A stretch of 64,000 nt of DNA. Source: Psychrobium sp051201665 (GTDB lineage Bacteria > Pseudomonadota > Gammaproteobacteria > Enterobacterales > Psychrobiaceae). Position 1 is the first letter of the stretch. Each line of letters opens with the position of its first letter. The stretch spans positions 2,728,001 through 2,792,000 of the forward strand of contig NZ_CP179210.1 in assembly GCF_051201665.1 (NCBI RefSeq). Reading direction: 5' to 3'. Below, piece after piece: positions 36,194-45,907 of the stretch. The notes beneath the pieces are model-generated. The model saw only the letters and a list, made by a program, of their open reading frames with translations, was not told where the DNA came from and searched no databases. The position numbers and the translations under genes are program-made.

Positions 36194-36553
36194 GGGTCTG
36201 TTGATCTTTTGAGTTCATTTTTGCAGCAATTTATTTGGGGTTTCTACAAGGCAGAGCCTATGTGGTGTAGCCGGCTCGATAATAGCTCCTGCATTATCCT
36301 AATGAGCTACATCCCTGTAGCAATACACGAATAGGCGATAACGCCGTAGAAATAACAAATAAATGCTGTCCGTACGATTCACCTAAAAGTATTTTGTGCG
36401 GCGTTATTCGTCATTCACTGGGGTAAACCCAGCATCAATCCTCATGCCTCGCCCACAAGGATGTGGGTGCTTATGTTCAGTCTGGAACAATGAACATGTG
36501 CCCAAAATCCTTTTAGATTGAACAAAATTTGAACCACAAAGATCAACAGACCC
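36194..36553. mobile_element. R2 miniature IS5-derived element, copy 2 (complete, 360 bp)
   Basis: Inverted ends GGGTCTGTTGATCTTTTGAG and AAAGATCAACAGACCC, flanked by TA (36192-36193, 36554-36555). The interior holds a series of short hairpins: CTACA-TCCC-TGTAG, CTGGG-GTAAA-CCCAG and CCCACA-AGGA-TGTGGG. There is no transposase. The left end matches the right end of the IS5 at 3365-4226 over GGGTCTGTTGAYCTTTTGAG and beyond, so it is a non-autonomous derivative. Confidence 0.9.
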
Positions 36554-36588
36554 TATATTTGAAGCTAATGTTTAACGTAATGTACTCT

Positions 36589-37494
36589 TCAAGCGACAAG
36601 CGAGCAATAACATGGATGTGCAAGTGAATGAAATTTAGACAATAAAGGACAGGCGCAAATATCGTCTCTGTAGCTCAGTGGAATAGCGTTTGTGTTGGCA
36701 ACAGGTGAAAACGGGAGTAAAGATGGCGGTTGCGATGAAACAGTGCAGCCATCGTTGGCTTTGTGCTGCTGACGCTGATGAGATTTATATTGCTTTATTC
36801 GCTCTTGAATCGATGTGAAATCACTATCTTCGACACTTTTTGCAATGCCTGCTCTGATTGGATTTAAGTCCACATACGCAAGAGAGCTTAACAACGCTTT
36901 TTCATCAAGCAACGCTTGAGACTTAAATCGCCCTTCCCACTAATTTTTAGGGAAAAAAATAGAACAGCTTTAGCTGGCCCGAAGGGTGAGCGCCATGGAA
37001 GGCAGCGAATATAATTTACCTGTGCAATTATCTTCTTTATTGGCTTCTCGGGAAATATGCTCATTAAGACATTTCATAAACCACGAAATATCATATAAAC
37101 GTTCACGCCAAAGCTGGGCATATTCTTCAACTTTTGTAAGCTTAACAGCACTCATTTCTCGGTCAGCAAGATAATCGTCAACAATGGGATGACCGTTATA
37201 CAAGCGATACCAGCGCTCAATCACCTCGTCCATTGATAACATATCCGCATGGAATTTATCGACTTGCAACACTAGGTGATAGTGATTACTCATAATCGCA
37301 TAAGCCGCGATATTAATTGAAAAGATAGACGAAAGTAATTTTATACGGTCAACAAGCCATTGCCGCCTATGATCGTAATTTCGCTTGGTATACGGGTCAT
37401 CACCACACAAGAAACTGCGCCTAACACATCGGTTAATTACGTGATAATAAGAAGTGGCTGATAAATCAATTAGCTGGTGCCTCGCTCTCGTCAT
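36589..37494 (-). pseudogene. REP-associated tyrosine transposase (RAYT), interrupted
   Basis: The N-terminal part (37494 to about 37015) carries the Y1_Tnp signature IMSNHYHLVLQVD and the helix with WFMKCLNEHISREANKE. The C-terminal part resumes at about 36939 with WEGRFKSQALLDEKALLSSL and AYVDLNPIRAGIA in the same frame. Between them a roughly 72-bp insertion brings in stop codons. RAYT proteins are single-strand HUH transposases that maintain REP palindromes. As it stands the gene should give only a truncated protein. Confidence 0.85.
36941..37017. repeat. Small palindrome-containing insertion in RAYT, flanked by TAATTT
   Basis: TAATTT occurs at 36941-36946 and again at 37012-37017, bracketing a 65-bp insert that is locally GC-rich (GGCCCGAAGGGTGAGCGCC, CATGGAAGGCAGCGAA). 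The direct repeats look like a target duplication. The core can fold imperfectly and could be a REP-like unit, but I saw no second copy in the window. Confidence 0.55.
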
Positions 37495-37590
37495 TGTCGA
37501 CTCCTACTACGCTCTATTTCAACTTATCAAAGCGTAGTAGAATCGATTAAAATATCAACAATCAATGAGAAATTTTTTCCGAGAAATTTT

Positions 37591-37684
37591 ATCGCCGTAA
37601 AGCCCTAATTTACATTAATAATCTATCAATATAAATCAGGCCTCCGGCGCAGATCCGTACGTGCGCTACTAACGCATACGGCTC
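37591..37684 (-). ncRNA. Group II intron domains V and VI
   Basis: Domain V reads GAGCCGTATGCG-TTAGTAG-CGCACGTACGGATCT on the minus strand (37684-37651), with the characteristic long hairpin and paired CGTATGCG/CGCACGTACG. Domain VI follows: CGCCG pairs with CGGCG at its base, and CCTGATTTATATT pairs with AATGTAAATTAGG through G-U pairs. Domain V is the catalytic metal-binding hairpin; VI normally bears the branch-point A. Confidence 0.8.
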
Positions 37685-37694
37685 CTACATTGAG

Positions 37695-39158
37695 TCAAAG
37701 GGTGAGGCGTTGGCTTGGATACGGATGTCGATTACGGGTGTGTGGAATAAATATCCAGATTAAGCCTTTCATTCGCCGCCAGTTAAAGCTTTTACCCTTT
37801 TGACTTCGACGCCTTAGCGCTTTTATCCAAAGTTTACACACCTCGGTTCTCATTGTTCGAATACTTTGACCATTATCAGGCACAGCGAAGTAATTGAAGT
37901 ATCCTGTTAATGCGCGTTTGAGCCACTGCCCAACAACGTATGGCGACTTATGCCGCGTTTTCATTAGCACTTCTTTGATATGCCTGAGTTTAGCTCTGAG
38001 CCTTTTCTTTATTGAGAGTCTCAAAAGTTTAAACTGCCCGTCATTTCGGCGAACACTGCAAATATGTGTAAATCCAAGAAAATCGAATGTCTTAGGTTTA
38101 CTTTGCTTGCGTTGCCGTCGATTTAAGCTGGCAAAACGACCGAATTCTATCAGGTGCGTTTTACTTTCGTTTAAACTCAATGAAAATGCCGCCAGCCGTT
38201 TGGTTAATTCATATTTCAGTCGATTGCCATCACTTTTGTATTGAAAACCAATAACAAAATCGTCAGCATATCGAACGATATAAACCTCCCCACGTGCATG
38301 GCAGTTTCGCCATTGAACGAGCCACAAATCTAACACATAGTGTAGGAAAATATTCGCCAACAATGGCGATATAACTGCACCTTGCGGTGTCCCTACCCAT
38401 GATGTTTGCTTTGTGCCTCCATCTACAACCCCAACTGTTAACCAGTTGTTGATAAGCCTTAAAACGCGTTTATCGCTAATTCTATGTGCTAAAAATTTCA
38501 TCATCCATTCGTGATTAATTGTATCGAAGAAACCTTTTAAATCAGCATCTAAAATCCAGCTTACTTTCTTTGTCGTCGTCGCCATATACACCGTATCTAA
38601 TGCTTGGTGCTGATTGCGTTTTGGACGAAAACCGTAACTAAAACCTAGAAAGTCTGACTCATAAATAGGCTCTAACAGCCAAACGTTCGTCTGTTGTACA
38701 ATTTTATCTTCGATGGATGTTACACCGATGGGTCTTAGTGTACCGTCGGCTTTAGGTATCCAAATTCGCTTAACAGGTTTTGCTTTGTAACATCCAAGTT
38801 GAAGCTTTTGATGTAACGCAGTTAACGATGCTTTGGCGGTTTGTTGATACTCTGACCATCCGATATTATCGACGCCTTTAGCCGCCCGTTTATTAAGGTG
38901 ATTAAACGCATTATGCAACGAGGCCAACGTGATGTGGTGAAATAGATTATTAAATTGTAGCGATTTATCACGTTTTGCTGCTTCCCCTAGCCGATCCAAA
39001 CGAGGCAGCAATACTTCCACGCTCTGCGTCATGGTCTTACGCCTGTTGAATGACTTTCTCTTTGTCAGCTCCCTTCGCTCCACATACTCCGCCACGTTGA
39101 TTTTCTCACCGCTTTGTTCGCATGCTTCTTCACTACTATGAAGCTGTCTGACTTCCAA
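37695..39158 (-). CDS. ltrA: Group II intron reverse transcriptase/maturase
   Basis: 487 aa. RT motifs in order: PKADGTLRPIGV, SYGFRPKRNQHQAL, ILDADLKGFFDTINH, GTPQGAVISPLLANIFLHYVL, and the catalytic YADDF. The group II maturase X domain follows (LKRALTGYFNYFAVPDN, then WIKALRRRSQK). No HNH endonuclease domain is seen, as in several intron classes. The protein helps splicing and copies the intron into DNA. The first 40 or so residues may be an upstream extension; ATG at about 39032 (MTQSVEVLL) is an alternative. Confidence 0.92.
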   Translation of the reverse strand: MEVRQLHSSEEACEQSGEKINVAEYVERRELTKRKSFNRRKTMTQSVEVLLPRLDRLGEAAKRDKSLQFNNLFHHITLASLHNAFNHLNKRAAKGVDNIGWSEYQQTAKASLTALHQKLQLGCYKAKPVKRIWIPKADGTLRPIGVTSIEDKIVQQTNVWLLEPIYESDFLGFSYGFRPKRNQHQALDTVYMATTTKKVSWILDADLKGFFDTINHEWMMKFLAHRISDKRVLRLINNWLTVGVVDGGTKQTSWVGTPQGAVISPLLANIFLHYVLDLWLVQWRNCHARGEVYIVRYADDFVIGFQYKSDGNRLKYELTKRLAAFSLSLNESKTHLIEFGRFASLNRRQRKQSKPKTFDFLGFTHICSVRRNDGQFKLLRLSIKKRLRAKLRHIKEVLMKTRHKSPYVVGQWLKRALTGYFNYFAVPDNGQSIRTMRTEVCKLWIKALRRRSQKGKSFNWRRMKGLIWIFIPHTRNRHPYPSQRLTL

Positions 39159-39540
39159 AGGGTTATCATTATCGGCTACGTCGAACTGACTTCCCGATAA
39201 AGTGTTTGCTGCGCAAACGCCCCCTTTGGATCTCCCGAGTTCCGCATAAAAGACATCGCCACATGCATAAGGTCTCTGACTGCGAAGAGTTGAGGGTTAA
39301 CTTGCCTTACCCTCTCGCGGTATAACGTTAACCATCATATTGCCTTCCCCATCAGACAACTAGGTCAGCACTCTTGACGATGATTTCGCAGCTCAATACT
39401 TAGCCTATGGATTCCCCTGTCAACGCTTAACTCGACACCTTACGATGCAAAGCCCATGACTCGGGGTCTTGGCGGCTTGCTGAGCCTTACCAAGCAGAGG
39501 GCTTTCACCTCCAATCTTCTACCGATTTATCTCGGCGCAC

Positions 39541-40042
39541 TGCCTGTCCCTTTTTTTTCTGTCTTAGCTCCCGTTGTTTCCTTAATATGTTCAATAGCAT
39601 GATCATAAGCGCAATGATTTACCTGACTAGCCAGTTGCAGCCTTAAACCGTCAGAGCATTGATCGTTGGCTAAGTTTAGCTGTGCATCCAATGGATAGTG
39701 ACTATTGATACTACGCTTGCTGTAGCCATTGCGTGTAACGGTTACCTGACCAAATAAGCTATTTAAAGTAGTCTTTGTATTTGCACGAAAATGCGTTAAC
39801 GCTAGCCCTTCCTTGTTAACAACACTCTCTTTTTTAACTTCTTGGTGATGTCTAAGATGAAGGTGGCCTTGAAGTAAAAGCCTAAGCAACTCGTGTCCTT
39901 GCAGATGAATATATTGTTCTATAGCCCCATGTTCATCTGACAAAGGTAAATCAGAGCAAAGAAACTCGATCATGTTATTTAGCTGCTGTTTGGCTTCACA
40001 AAAGAATGAAAAATCGAGAGAATTAGCGTAAGCTGAGTTCAT
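39541..40042 (-). pseudogene. ISKra4-type transposase, N-terminal fragment cut by the intron
   Basis: About 167 residues, from MNSAYANSLDFSF through QGHELLRLLLQGHLHLRHHQ and LFGQVTVTRNGYSKRS to HIKETTGAKTEKKG, match the N-terminal region of ISKra4-family transposases as I know them. The frame then runs into the group II intron. No remaining two-thirds of the gene is present on the far side of the intron, so the element is dead. Confidence 0.7.
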
Positions 40043-40044
40043 AA

Positions 40045-40107
40045 GAGGCCTTTTGGGTGGGTTATTGTGTTTGGTTGCTTAATAACTACCAAAAAATGGC
40101 CTCTTTT
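40045..40107. repeat. Inverted repeat upstream of the ISKra4 fragment
   Basis: AAGAGGCC (40045-40052) pairs with GGCCTCTT (40100-40107), immediately upstream of the transposase start and followed by further T. It could be the IS leader hairpin that blocks read-through, or an IS end. Confidence 0.45.
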
Positions 40108-40198
40108 TCATCCCATATAACTTAAATCATTGATATTAAAAGGTTATTCATCATTCTTTGTCGTTATAAAGGATCTGCACCCAAATCACTTTTAAAAT

Positions 40199-40582
40199 AG
40201 CTGGGTCACGGATGTTAACGTCACGAGAGATAATATTAAAATATTAGTTAATGCAGGACACTGTAGGTGGAAGATCGAAAATGAATGTTTCAACACACTA
40301 AAAAATCAAGGGTAGTACCTTACTCATAACTACGGTCATGGTAAAGAATACCTCAATGATAACATGTACATTTTAACCCTGTTAGCCTTTTATTTTCATC
40401 AGATATTTGAACTGACGGATAAAAAGTATCAAGCCTGTAGAATGACTTATGGATCTAAAAGGCAATGATGGGAAAACTTGCGAGTAGCTGTTAGTTTCTT
40501 ATTATTCGATTCATGGGAAGATTGACTGGATAATTTATTGTCAAACCCAGAGCCATCAGAAAAATATCGCTATAAGCCTTAA
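40199..40582 (+). pseudogene. Decayed DDE transposase, C-terminal remnant
   Basis: One frame of 128 codons with three internal stops. It includes CRWKIENECFNTLKNQG, then LTHNYGHGKEYL and LLAFYFHQIFELTDKKYQAC, a recognisable C-terminal transposase region (the IEN..FN..K catalytic-Glu helix). No start or upstream half exists. The family is uncertain (ISNCY/IS4-like). Confidence 0.7.
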
Positions 40583-40717
40583 ATTGGCAATATGCATTAT
40601 AATGCGATAAATCGTAGGATATTTCCTGTCTGAAACAAAATAAAATCAGCTTAATTTAAGTTTTTTAGACAAGAAAATAAGTAAAAATTTGGCAAAAAAC
40701 GAATTTACTCACTTATT

Positions 40718-41812
40718 TTATTTATTACCGAGAATTGCTGTTTTCTTACCGTATACTGGCAAACTCATTATCTCTTCAATAACGTCGCTATATGTTTGCT
40801 TGTGCCGCCATAATTTTAGTGATTTTTGTGCATCTTCTTGGCAAGAAAATCTTTGCTGGGAGAGTTTTTTAACGCTTTTTCGTTCGGCTTCTGCTTTTTT
40901 CAACATACGCTTTGTTAAGTTATGTGCTTCGCGTTTTTTTGCTTGTTCACTACTAATTAAGCGCCATTTTTGTTTAACGCCACCATCAGTTGAGTGATGC
41001 CAAACACCTGAGTAGCCATGACCTATATCGGTGAATTCAAGCGTTGATGATTGCGCTATTAATGTGTTGGTTTCCTTTAATTTTTGTGGTACACGTGTGA
41101 TAAATAACTGTGCCAGTTTATCTAACTCCACAATCGTTTCTTTTACATATAAAGCAGAATCAGCAACAAGATAACGACACGATTGTGCCGCTTTTAGGCT
41201 TTTTATAGGCGATTTTACTATCGCTTTAAACCCTTGTATGTCGTTTACATTACCACTGGCCGGTTTCATATAAACAGGGATCCCTGATTGATTTTCGCCA
41301 ATAAGATTAAGCACGACTTGATTCAATTCTGGCCAATGGTCACGCGAATACCCTTTGGTTATTGAAATAGGAGTAATGTCATCATCATCACAAAGTTTTT
41401 CTACACCATCATAATGAAAGCGGGTTGAATCGAGATGAACGGAACGCCAAGGTAATTTTAAATGCTTAACAACGGCTTCACCAATATGCTGATACAGTGA
41501 TGAAACACCCTATTCGTAAAGTGCGTCAAGACAACGACCTAGCGCATCATCATTGATATGTTCAGGCTTCACACCAGGTGCAATAAGGCGCTCTAGCGGT
41601 TTGTCAGAGAAATATTCGCTGTACATATGCAGTGTTCTGCCCGTAAAACCTAATCCATTGATGATCATGGCGGTAAAAAGGTGACCAAAATTGATTTGAC
41701 GATGTTCAGATGTGCCTAATGCGCGATCAATGATACCAGCAAGATCTATTTCATTACAAAAACCTGCGACTAATCCGTGATGATCAAGTGATTTGGTCAA
41801 TGGGTAGTTCAT
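40718..41812 (-). pseudogene. IS1634-family transposase with a nonsense codon and missing C-terminus
   Basis: The frame is the same throughout. It begins SLDHHGLVAGFCNEIDLAGI and AMIINGLGFTGRTLHMY (DUF4277-type N-terminus), and is broken by TAG at 41510-41512 where the intact homologue (57705-59312) has YETGVS. The second part includes NQVVLNLIGENQSGIPVYM and LVADSALY. It ends at about residue 365, while the intact protein has 535. It is therefore dead twice over. Confidence 0.85.
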
Positions 41813-42255
41813 AATTTATCGCTCTCAAAAGAGAGTCATAGCTCAAGTTCTGGGGTTCAAGTTAAGTGTTTTTTAATAATGTTAAGCATTGATTTATAAG
41901 AAATTATTTAAGTGTGAATGAAAGTTCAAGCATTAATTATTAAACAGATTAATCTCTTAAAAGCGTGTCCGACTTTAAGATCCACTTTTGTTTCGATACC
42001 TAGTCTCACGCTTAAAACAATCTAAAAAATTTATTATCTTTATTAAACATAATAATATTTTTAGAATAGGGTTGAAGGTATGATAGGGTTGAGGGTATGA
42101 TTACTTGTAACTGATTGGAACAGTACATATTGCAATGAGATTTCTTAAGGGGTGGTTAAAAATAAATACGTGATGACCGTATCTGATGTCATCACGAGGC
42201 TCGTGAATCTAATTTTTTATTTTCTACAATGCCTATAATTTGAGGATGTTATCTA
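41813..42255. other. Intergenic region upstream of the AT-rich block
   Basis: About 440 bp, AT-rich. A direct partial repeat (ATAGGGTTGAAGGTATG then ATAGGGTTGAGGGTATG, 42066-42099) is the only structure I see. It presumably contains the promoter of the kinase gene. Confidence 0.5.
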
Positions 42256-44077
42256 ATGGTATTAAGCATTAAAAATTCTATATATATTATAAATGCAATC
42301 ACTTTATTAATAATTTCATTTATTCTTTTTTCTATATTTACAAAGTTTATAACTATAGAAAATAAAGTAGAACAAGTTATCAATATATCAGGACCTCGCC
42401 TTAGTAAAGTTATGGAGTTAAAGTCTTCGATCTATAAATTTAGCACTGCTTTAGCATTTTATAACCTTAATCCTAATGAAAAAACAAAAAATGAATATTT
42501 TAAAAGCATTAAAAATACATTAAAAATAATAGATAACGTAAAATCAATAAAATTTAAAAGCATTGAAATTTATAATTACATTAGTGATATTAAAAATTCA
42601 TTATTAAAAACATCTAATGCAAATGAACTCATATCTCACGACAAAAATAAATGGTATGAAAACTATCCCGCAATTCATTTAGCTGTGAATAATCTACAAC
42701 CTATTTCTAGTGACATAATTACACACATTAATGATATCTATTATTCAGATGGTATATATGAGATAAAAAAAACATCTCTTCAAGAGTTAAGGTTTAATTG
42801 GATAATGGCTATGCGAAGTGTAGGGTATTATCTGTCATTTAGAGATAACGATAACCTTGCTGATTTTGAACTTTATTTTAATGGCGTTAATCAAAATCTT
42901 AAGTATTTAAATAATTTAAATTTCAATCAAGAAGAATAAAAATAAAATAAATTTAATTTCAAATTTAACATATGAATATAAAGAAATGTGGGACCAAGTT
43001 TTCAAGATCCACAATGGGAAAAAGTGGAGGAAAGATGTTTATTATAACAATAAAGTTTTTCAACCAGAAATTGAAATGATAATTTTAAAAATAAATAAAA
43101 TAACCGATATACAAATAGCAGATTTAGAAAAAGAAAAGAAAAAACTTATTGATGTTGTTGATTCTAATAAATTCATGATGTTTGGTACTTTATTAATTTA
43201 TATATCTTGCCTAATAGTGACATGGTTCATTTATGATAAAAAGATATTACAGCCAATAAATACTTTAAATAAAAATTACAAATCGTCTATCGAAGACCTA
43301 AAAAATGCTCAAAATAAACTAGTTGAATCTGAAAAAATGGCATCATTGGGAAGTTTAGTTGCCGGCGTATCTCATGAGATAAATACGCCATTAGGTAATA
43401 GTGTTACAGCTGCATCACAATTAGAAGAAGATTATATTGCACTCAACCAAAAGCTTCAAATTGGAAAAATAAGTAAAAAAGATTTTGATTTCTTTTTAAA
43501 TCAATGCGGATTAGGTCTTGAATTAATGCTTATTAACTTAAGAAAAGCCTCAGAGTTAATATCTAGCTTTAAACGTATTGCAGTTGATCAAACAAGTGAA
43601 GAAATTAGAGTGTTTAATATAAAAAATCACATTCGTGATATCACTTTAAGTATGTCACCAAAAACAAAAGGAAAAGATATTAAAATAAAAACACTTTTCA
43701 ATTTTGAACAAGGTGATGTAAATAACTATCCAGGTATATTTTCACAAATAATAACAAATCTAATTAACAATTCAATTATACATGGTTTTGACCATGGTAA
43801 TAAAAAAGGAACGATAGAAATAGAAGTAAATAAAGATAGTCAACTCAAAGAGTATCAAGTGATATATCGTGATGATGGAAATGGAATCAAAGATAAAAAT
43901 TTAAAAAATATTTTTGATCCTTTTTTTACTACTAACAGAGGTGCTGGCGGCTCCGGTCTTGGGTTACATCTAGTTTATAACTTGGTAACTCAAAAATTAG
44001 AAAGCGATATTACATTTGATAGTAAGGCCGGGGAAGGCGTTTGGTTTCAATTTAATTTAAAAAATATTGGAGATTAA
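42256..44077 (+). pseudogene. Sensor histidine kinase, frameshifted in an A-rich run
   Basis: Part one (42256-42939) has TM1 (residues 7-30) and a roughly 190-residue helical sensor. Part two continues in the neighbouring frame with a second helix (FMMFGTLLIYISCLIVTWFIY), a coiled coil, HisKA VSHEINTPLG (His at 43373) and HATPase (DDGNGI, FDPFFTTN, GGSGLGLHLVYN). The second frame is open back through about 42920, so a single extra base near GAAGAATAAAAATAAAATAA separates them, not two genes. Joined length is about 607 aa. An assembly error or phase-variable slippage cannot be excluded. It is followed by its probable partner regulator. Confidence 0.8.
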
Positions 44078-44078
44078 T

Positions 44079-45617
44079 ATGAACAATGAAGAGCTTATTT
44101 TCTCAGATAGCGATACTGTTGAATTGGATCTACATCTAGACCCTTGGAAAGTACTAATTGTTGACGACGAACACTCAGTACATACAGTTACTCGCTTTGC
44201 ACTTAATGATTTTAGTTTTGCGGGCAAAAGGCTTCACTTTCATAGTGTATATTCAGGCAAAGAGGCGAGAGAGTATTTAGCTAATAATGATATAGCTGTT
44301 GTGTTACTAGATGTTGTGATGGAAACAAGTAATGCTGGCTTAGAGACCGTTCAATGGATAAGAAATGAATTAAAAAACACGGAAGTTAGAATTATTTTAA
44401 GAACAGGACAACCTGGAGAAGCACCAGAAAAAACAATTATTTCTGAGTATGATATTAATGACTATCGTGAAAAATCAGAACTCACATCAAAAAAACTATA
44501 CACGGTTATGTGCGCCTCATTAAGATCATATAGAGATATTGAGTCTATTAATAAAAGCCGTAGGGGATTAAAAAAGATAATAGACGCCTCTCCTAGTATT
44601 TTTGCTAGGCAGTCCTTTGATGTTTTTGCGCAAGGTGCGCTAGAAGTTATGGCTTCTCTTATTCAAAATTGTGATTACTCTGCTTTCTCTGTTGGCAATA
44701 CAACATGTATTGCTGCTCGCCAAGAATGTGATGACTGGCCAATAATAGCGAGTATCCATAACCAAACAATTGATGGATCCAAGTACAGTAATTTATGTGA
44801 TTTTGATATTAACCCTAATGACTATATCGAACATAATAGTAAAGCTAAGCTAGTTATTTTAGACAAGAGGCTACTGGCTCTCTTTTATGATGGTAGTTCA
44901 CATAGAGCTGCTCTTTATATCGAAGGTATTTCTAATCTCTCAGAGATGGATTGTTCGTTAATTGAACTTTTTGTTCAAAATCTCAGCAGTTCATATCAAA
45001 ACCTTATATTGGGTAATCAAATTGATTTAGCTCAAAAAGAAATCACTTATGTACTCGGAGAAGTATCAGAACGACGCTCCAAAGAGACTGGCCAACATGT
45101 CAAACGAGTTGCACTCATTTCTTCATTTTTAGCTGAAAAATTTGGATTAGATAACAAAATTGTTAACTTAATTGAGTATGCAGCCCCTTTGCATGATGTA
45201 GGTAAAATTGCCATTCCTGATTCTATCTTAAATAAAGAAGGCCCCTTGCAACCTGATGAATGGGAAATTATGAAAACGCATGCAGCTATTGGCGGTAACA
45301 TGTTTAAAAATTCAGATTTACCTATTTTCGAAATGGCTGCTGAGATAGCAGGGGCACATCATGAAAAGTGGGATGGTTCTGGCTACCCTAATGGCTTGAA
45401 AGGTGAAAAAATTCCTATCAGCGCTAGAGCGCTTGCAATAGCTGATGTTTTTGATGCACTGTCTAGTGAACGTTGTTATAAAAAAGCATGGTGTTTTGAT
45501 GATATTAAAAAGTATTTATTAGAAAATAGTGGTAAACAATTTGACCCTAAACTAATTGCTATCACGATGGTTCACTGGAATAAGCTGGTAGAGATTCGAA
45601 AAAAATACCCAGATTAA
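44079..45617 (+). CDS. Response regulator with DUF3369 and HD-GYP domains
   Basis: 512 aa from ATG 44079, with GGAG eight bases upstream and one base after the kinase stop. The receiver domain has VLIVDDEHSVH and phospho-acceptor Asp about 78 in VVLLDVVME. A DUF3369-type middle domain follows (RQSFDVFAQGALEVMASLI). The HD-GYP domain shows HD in PLHDVGKIAIP (about 372-373) and HHEKWDGSGYPNGLKG. HD-GYP enzymes hydrolyse cyclic-di-GMP, favouring motility over biofilm. Its codon and base use is nearer the chromosomal genes than the AT-rich neighbours on both sides. Confidence 0.92.
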   Translation: MNNEELIFSDSDTVELDLHLDPWKVLIVDDEHSVHTVTRFALNDFSFAGKRLHFHSVYSGKEAREYLANNDIAVVLLDVVMETSNAGLETVQWIRNELKNTEVRIILRTGQPGEAPEKTIISEYDINDYREKSELTSKKLYTVMCASLRSYRDIESINKSRRGLKKIIDASPSIFARQSFDVFAQGALEVMASLIQNCDYSAFSVGNTTCIAARQECDDWPIIASIHNQTIDGSKYSNLCDFDINPNDYIEHNSKAKLVILDKRLLALFYDGSSHRAALYIEGISNLSEMDCSLIELFVQNLSSSYQNLILGNQIDLAQKEITYVLGEVSERRSKETGQHVKRVALISSFLAEKFGLDNKIVNLIEYAAPLHDVGKIAIPDSILNKEGPLQPDEWEIMKTHAAIGGNMFKNSDLPIFEMAAEIAGAHHEKWDGSGYPNGLKGEKIPISARALAIADVFDALSSERCYKKAWCFDDIKKYLLENSGKQFDPKLIAITMVHWNKLVEIRKKYPD

Positions 45618-45907
45618 TAATGTTTTAATCTTTAATAATCAATTTTATCATGCTTTGAGGTGTAATTATGAAGTTTATAAGTAGAACTAAACTTAATTTT
45701 TTACCGCATTCATTTCATTTTTTATTATTGAATATGACATTACATAATTATATTCAATACACTTAACCATTAATAAATTCACATATGATTTTTTTTAGAA
45801 AGCGAGTTGATGAATACAAAAAATATTGCAAGCAAATATGTGGTGTAAATATGATTATAAAAATTAAACCTCATAAAATTAAACTCACTTAAATGGCCTA
45901 GTTTAAA

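Larger units (their letters stand above)
37591..39540 (-). mobile_element. Group II intron (about 1.95 kb) with its ORF
   Basis: On the minus strand the intron begins GTGCGCC at 39540, the canonical 5' consensus, and ends at about 37591 after CGGCGAT. The 5' structured region of about 380 bp, a reverse transcriptase ORF, and domains V/VI at the 3' end are in the correct order. The 5' exon is an ISKra4-type transposase gene; the 3' flank is not ISKra4 but the sequence upstream of the RAYT gene. The 3' boundary is inferred from the domain VI fold. Confidence 0.85.

Noticed and set aside
40689..40997. 102-codon plus-strand frame
   Set aside because: It is a shadow on the opposite strand of the decayed IS1634 transposase.
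42986..44077. A separate cytoplasmic histidine kinase starting at ATG 42986
   Set aside because: The frame is open far upstream of that ATG and continues the sensor of the previous frame, so one split gene is more likely than two.
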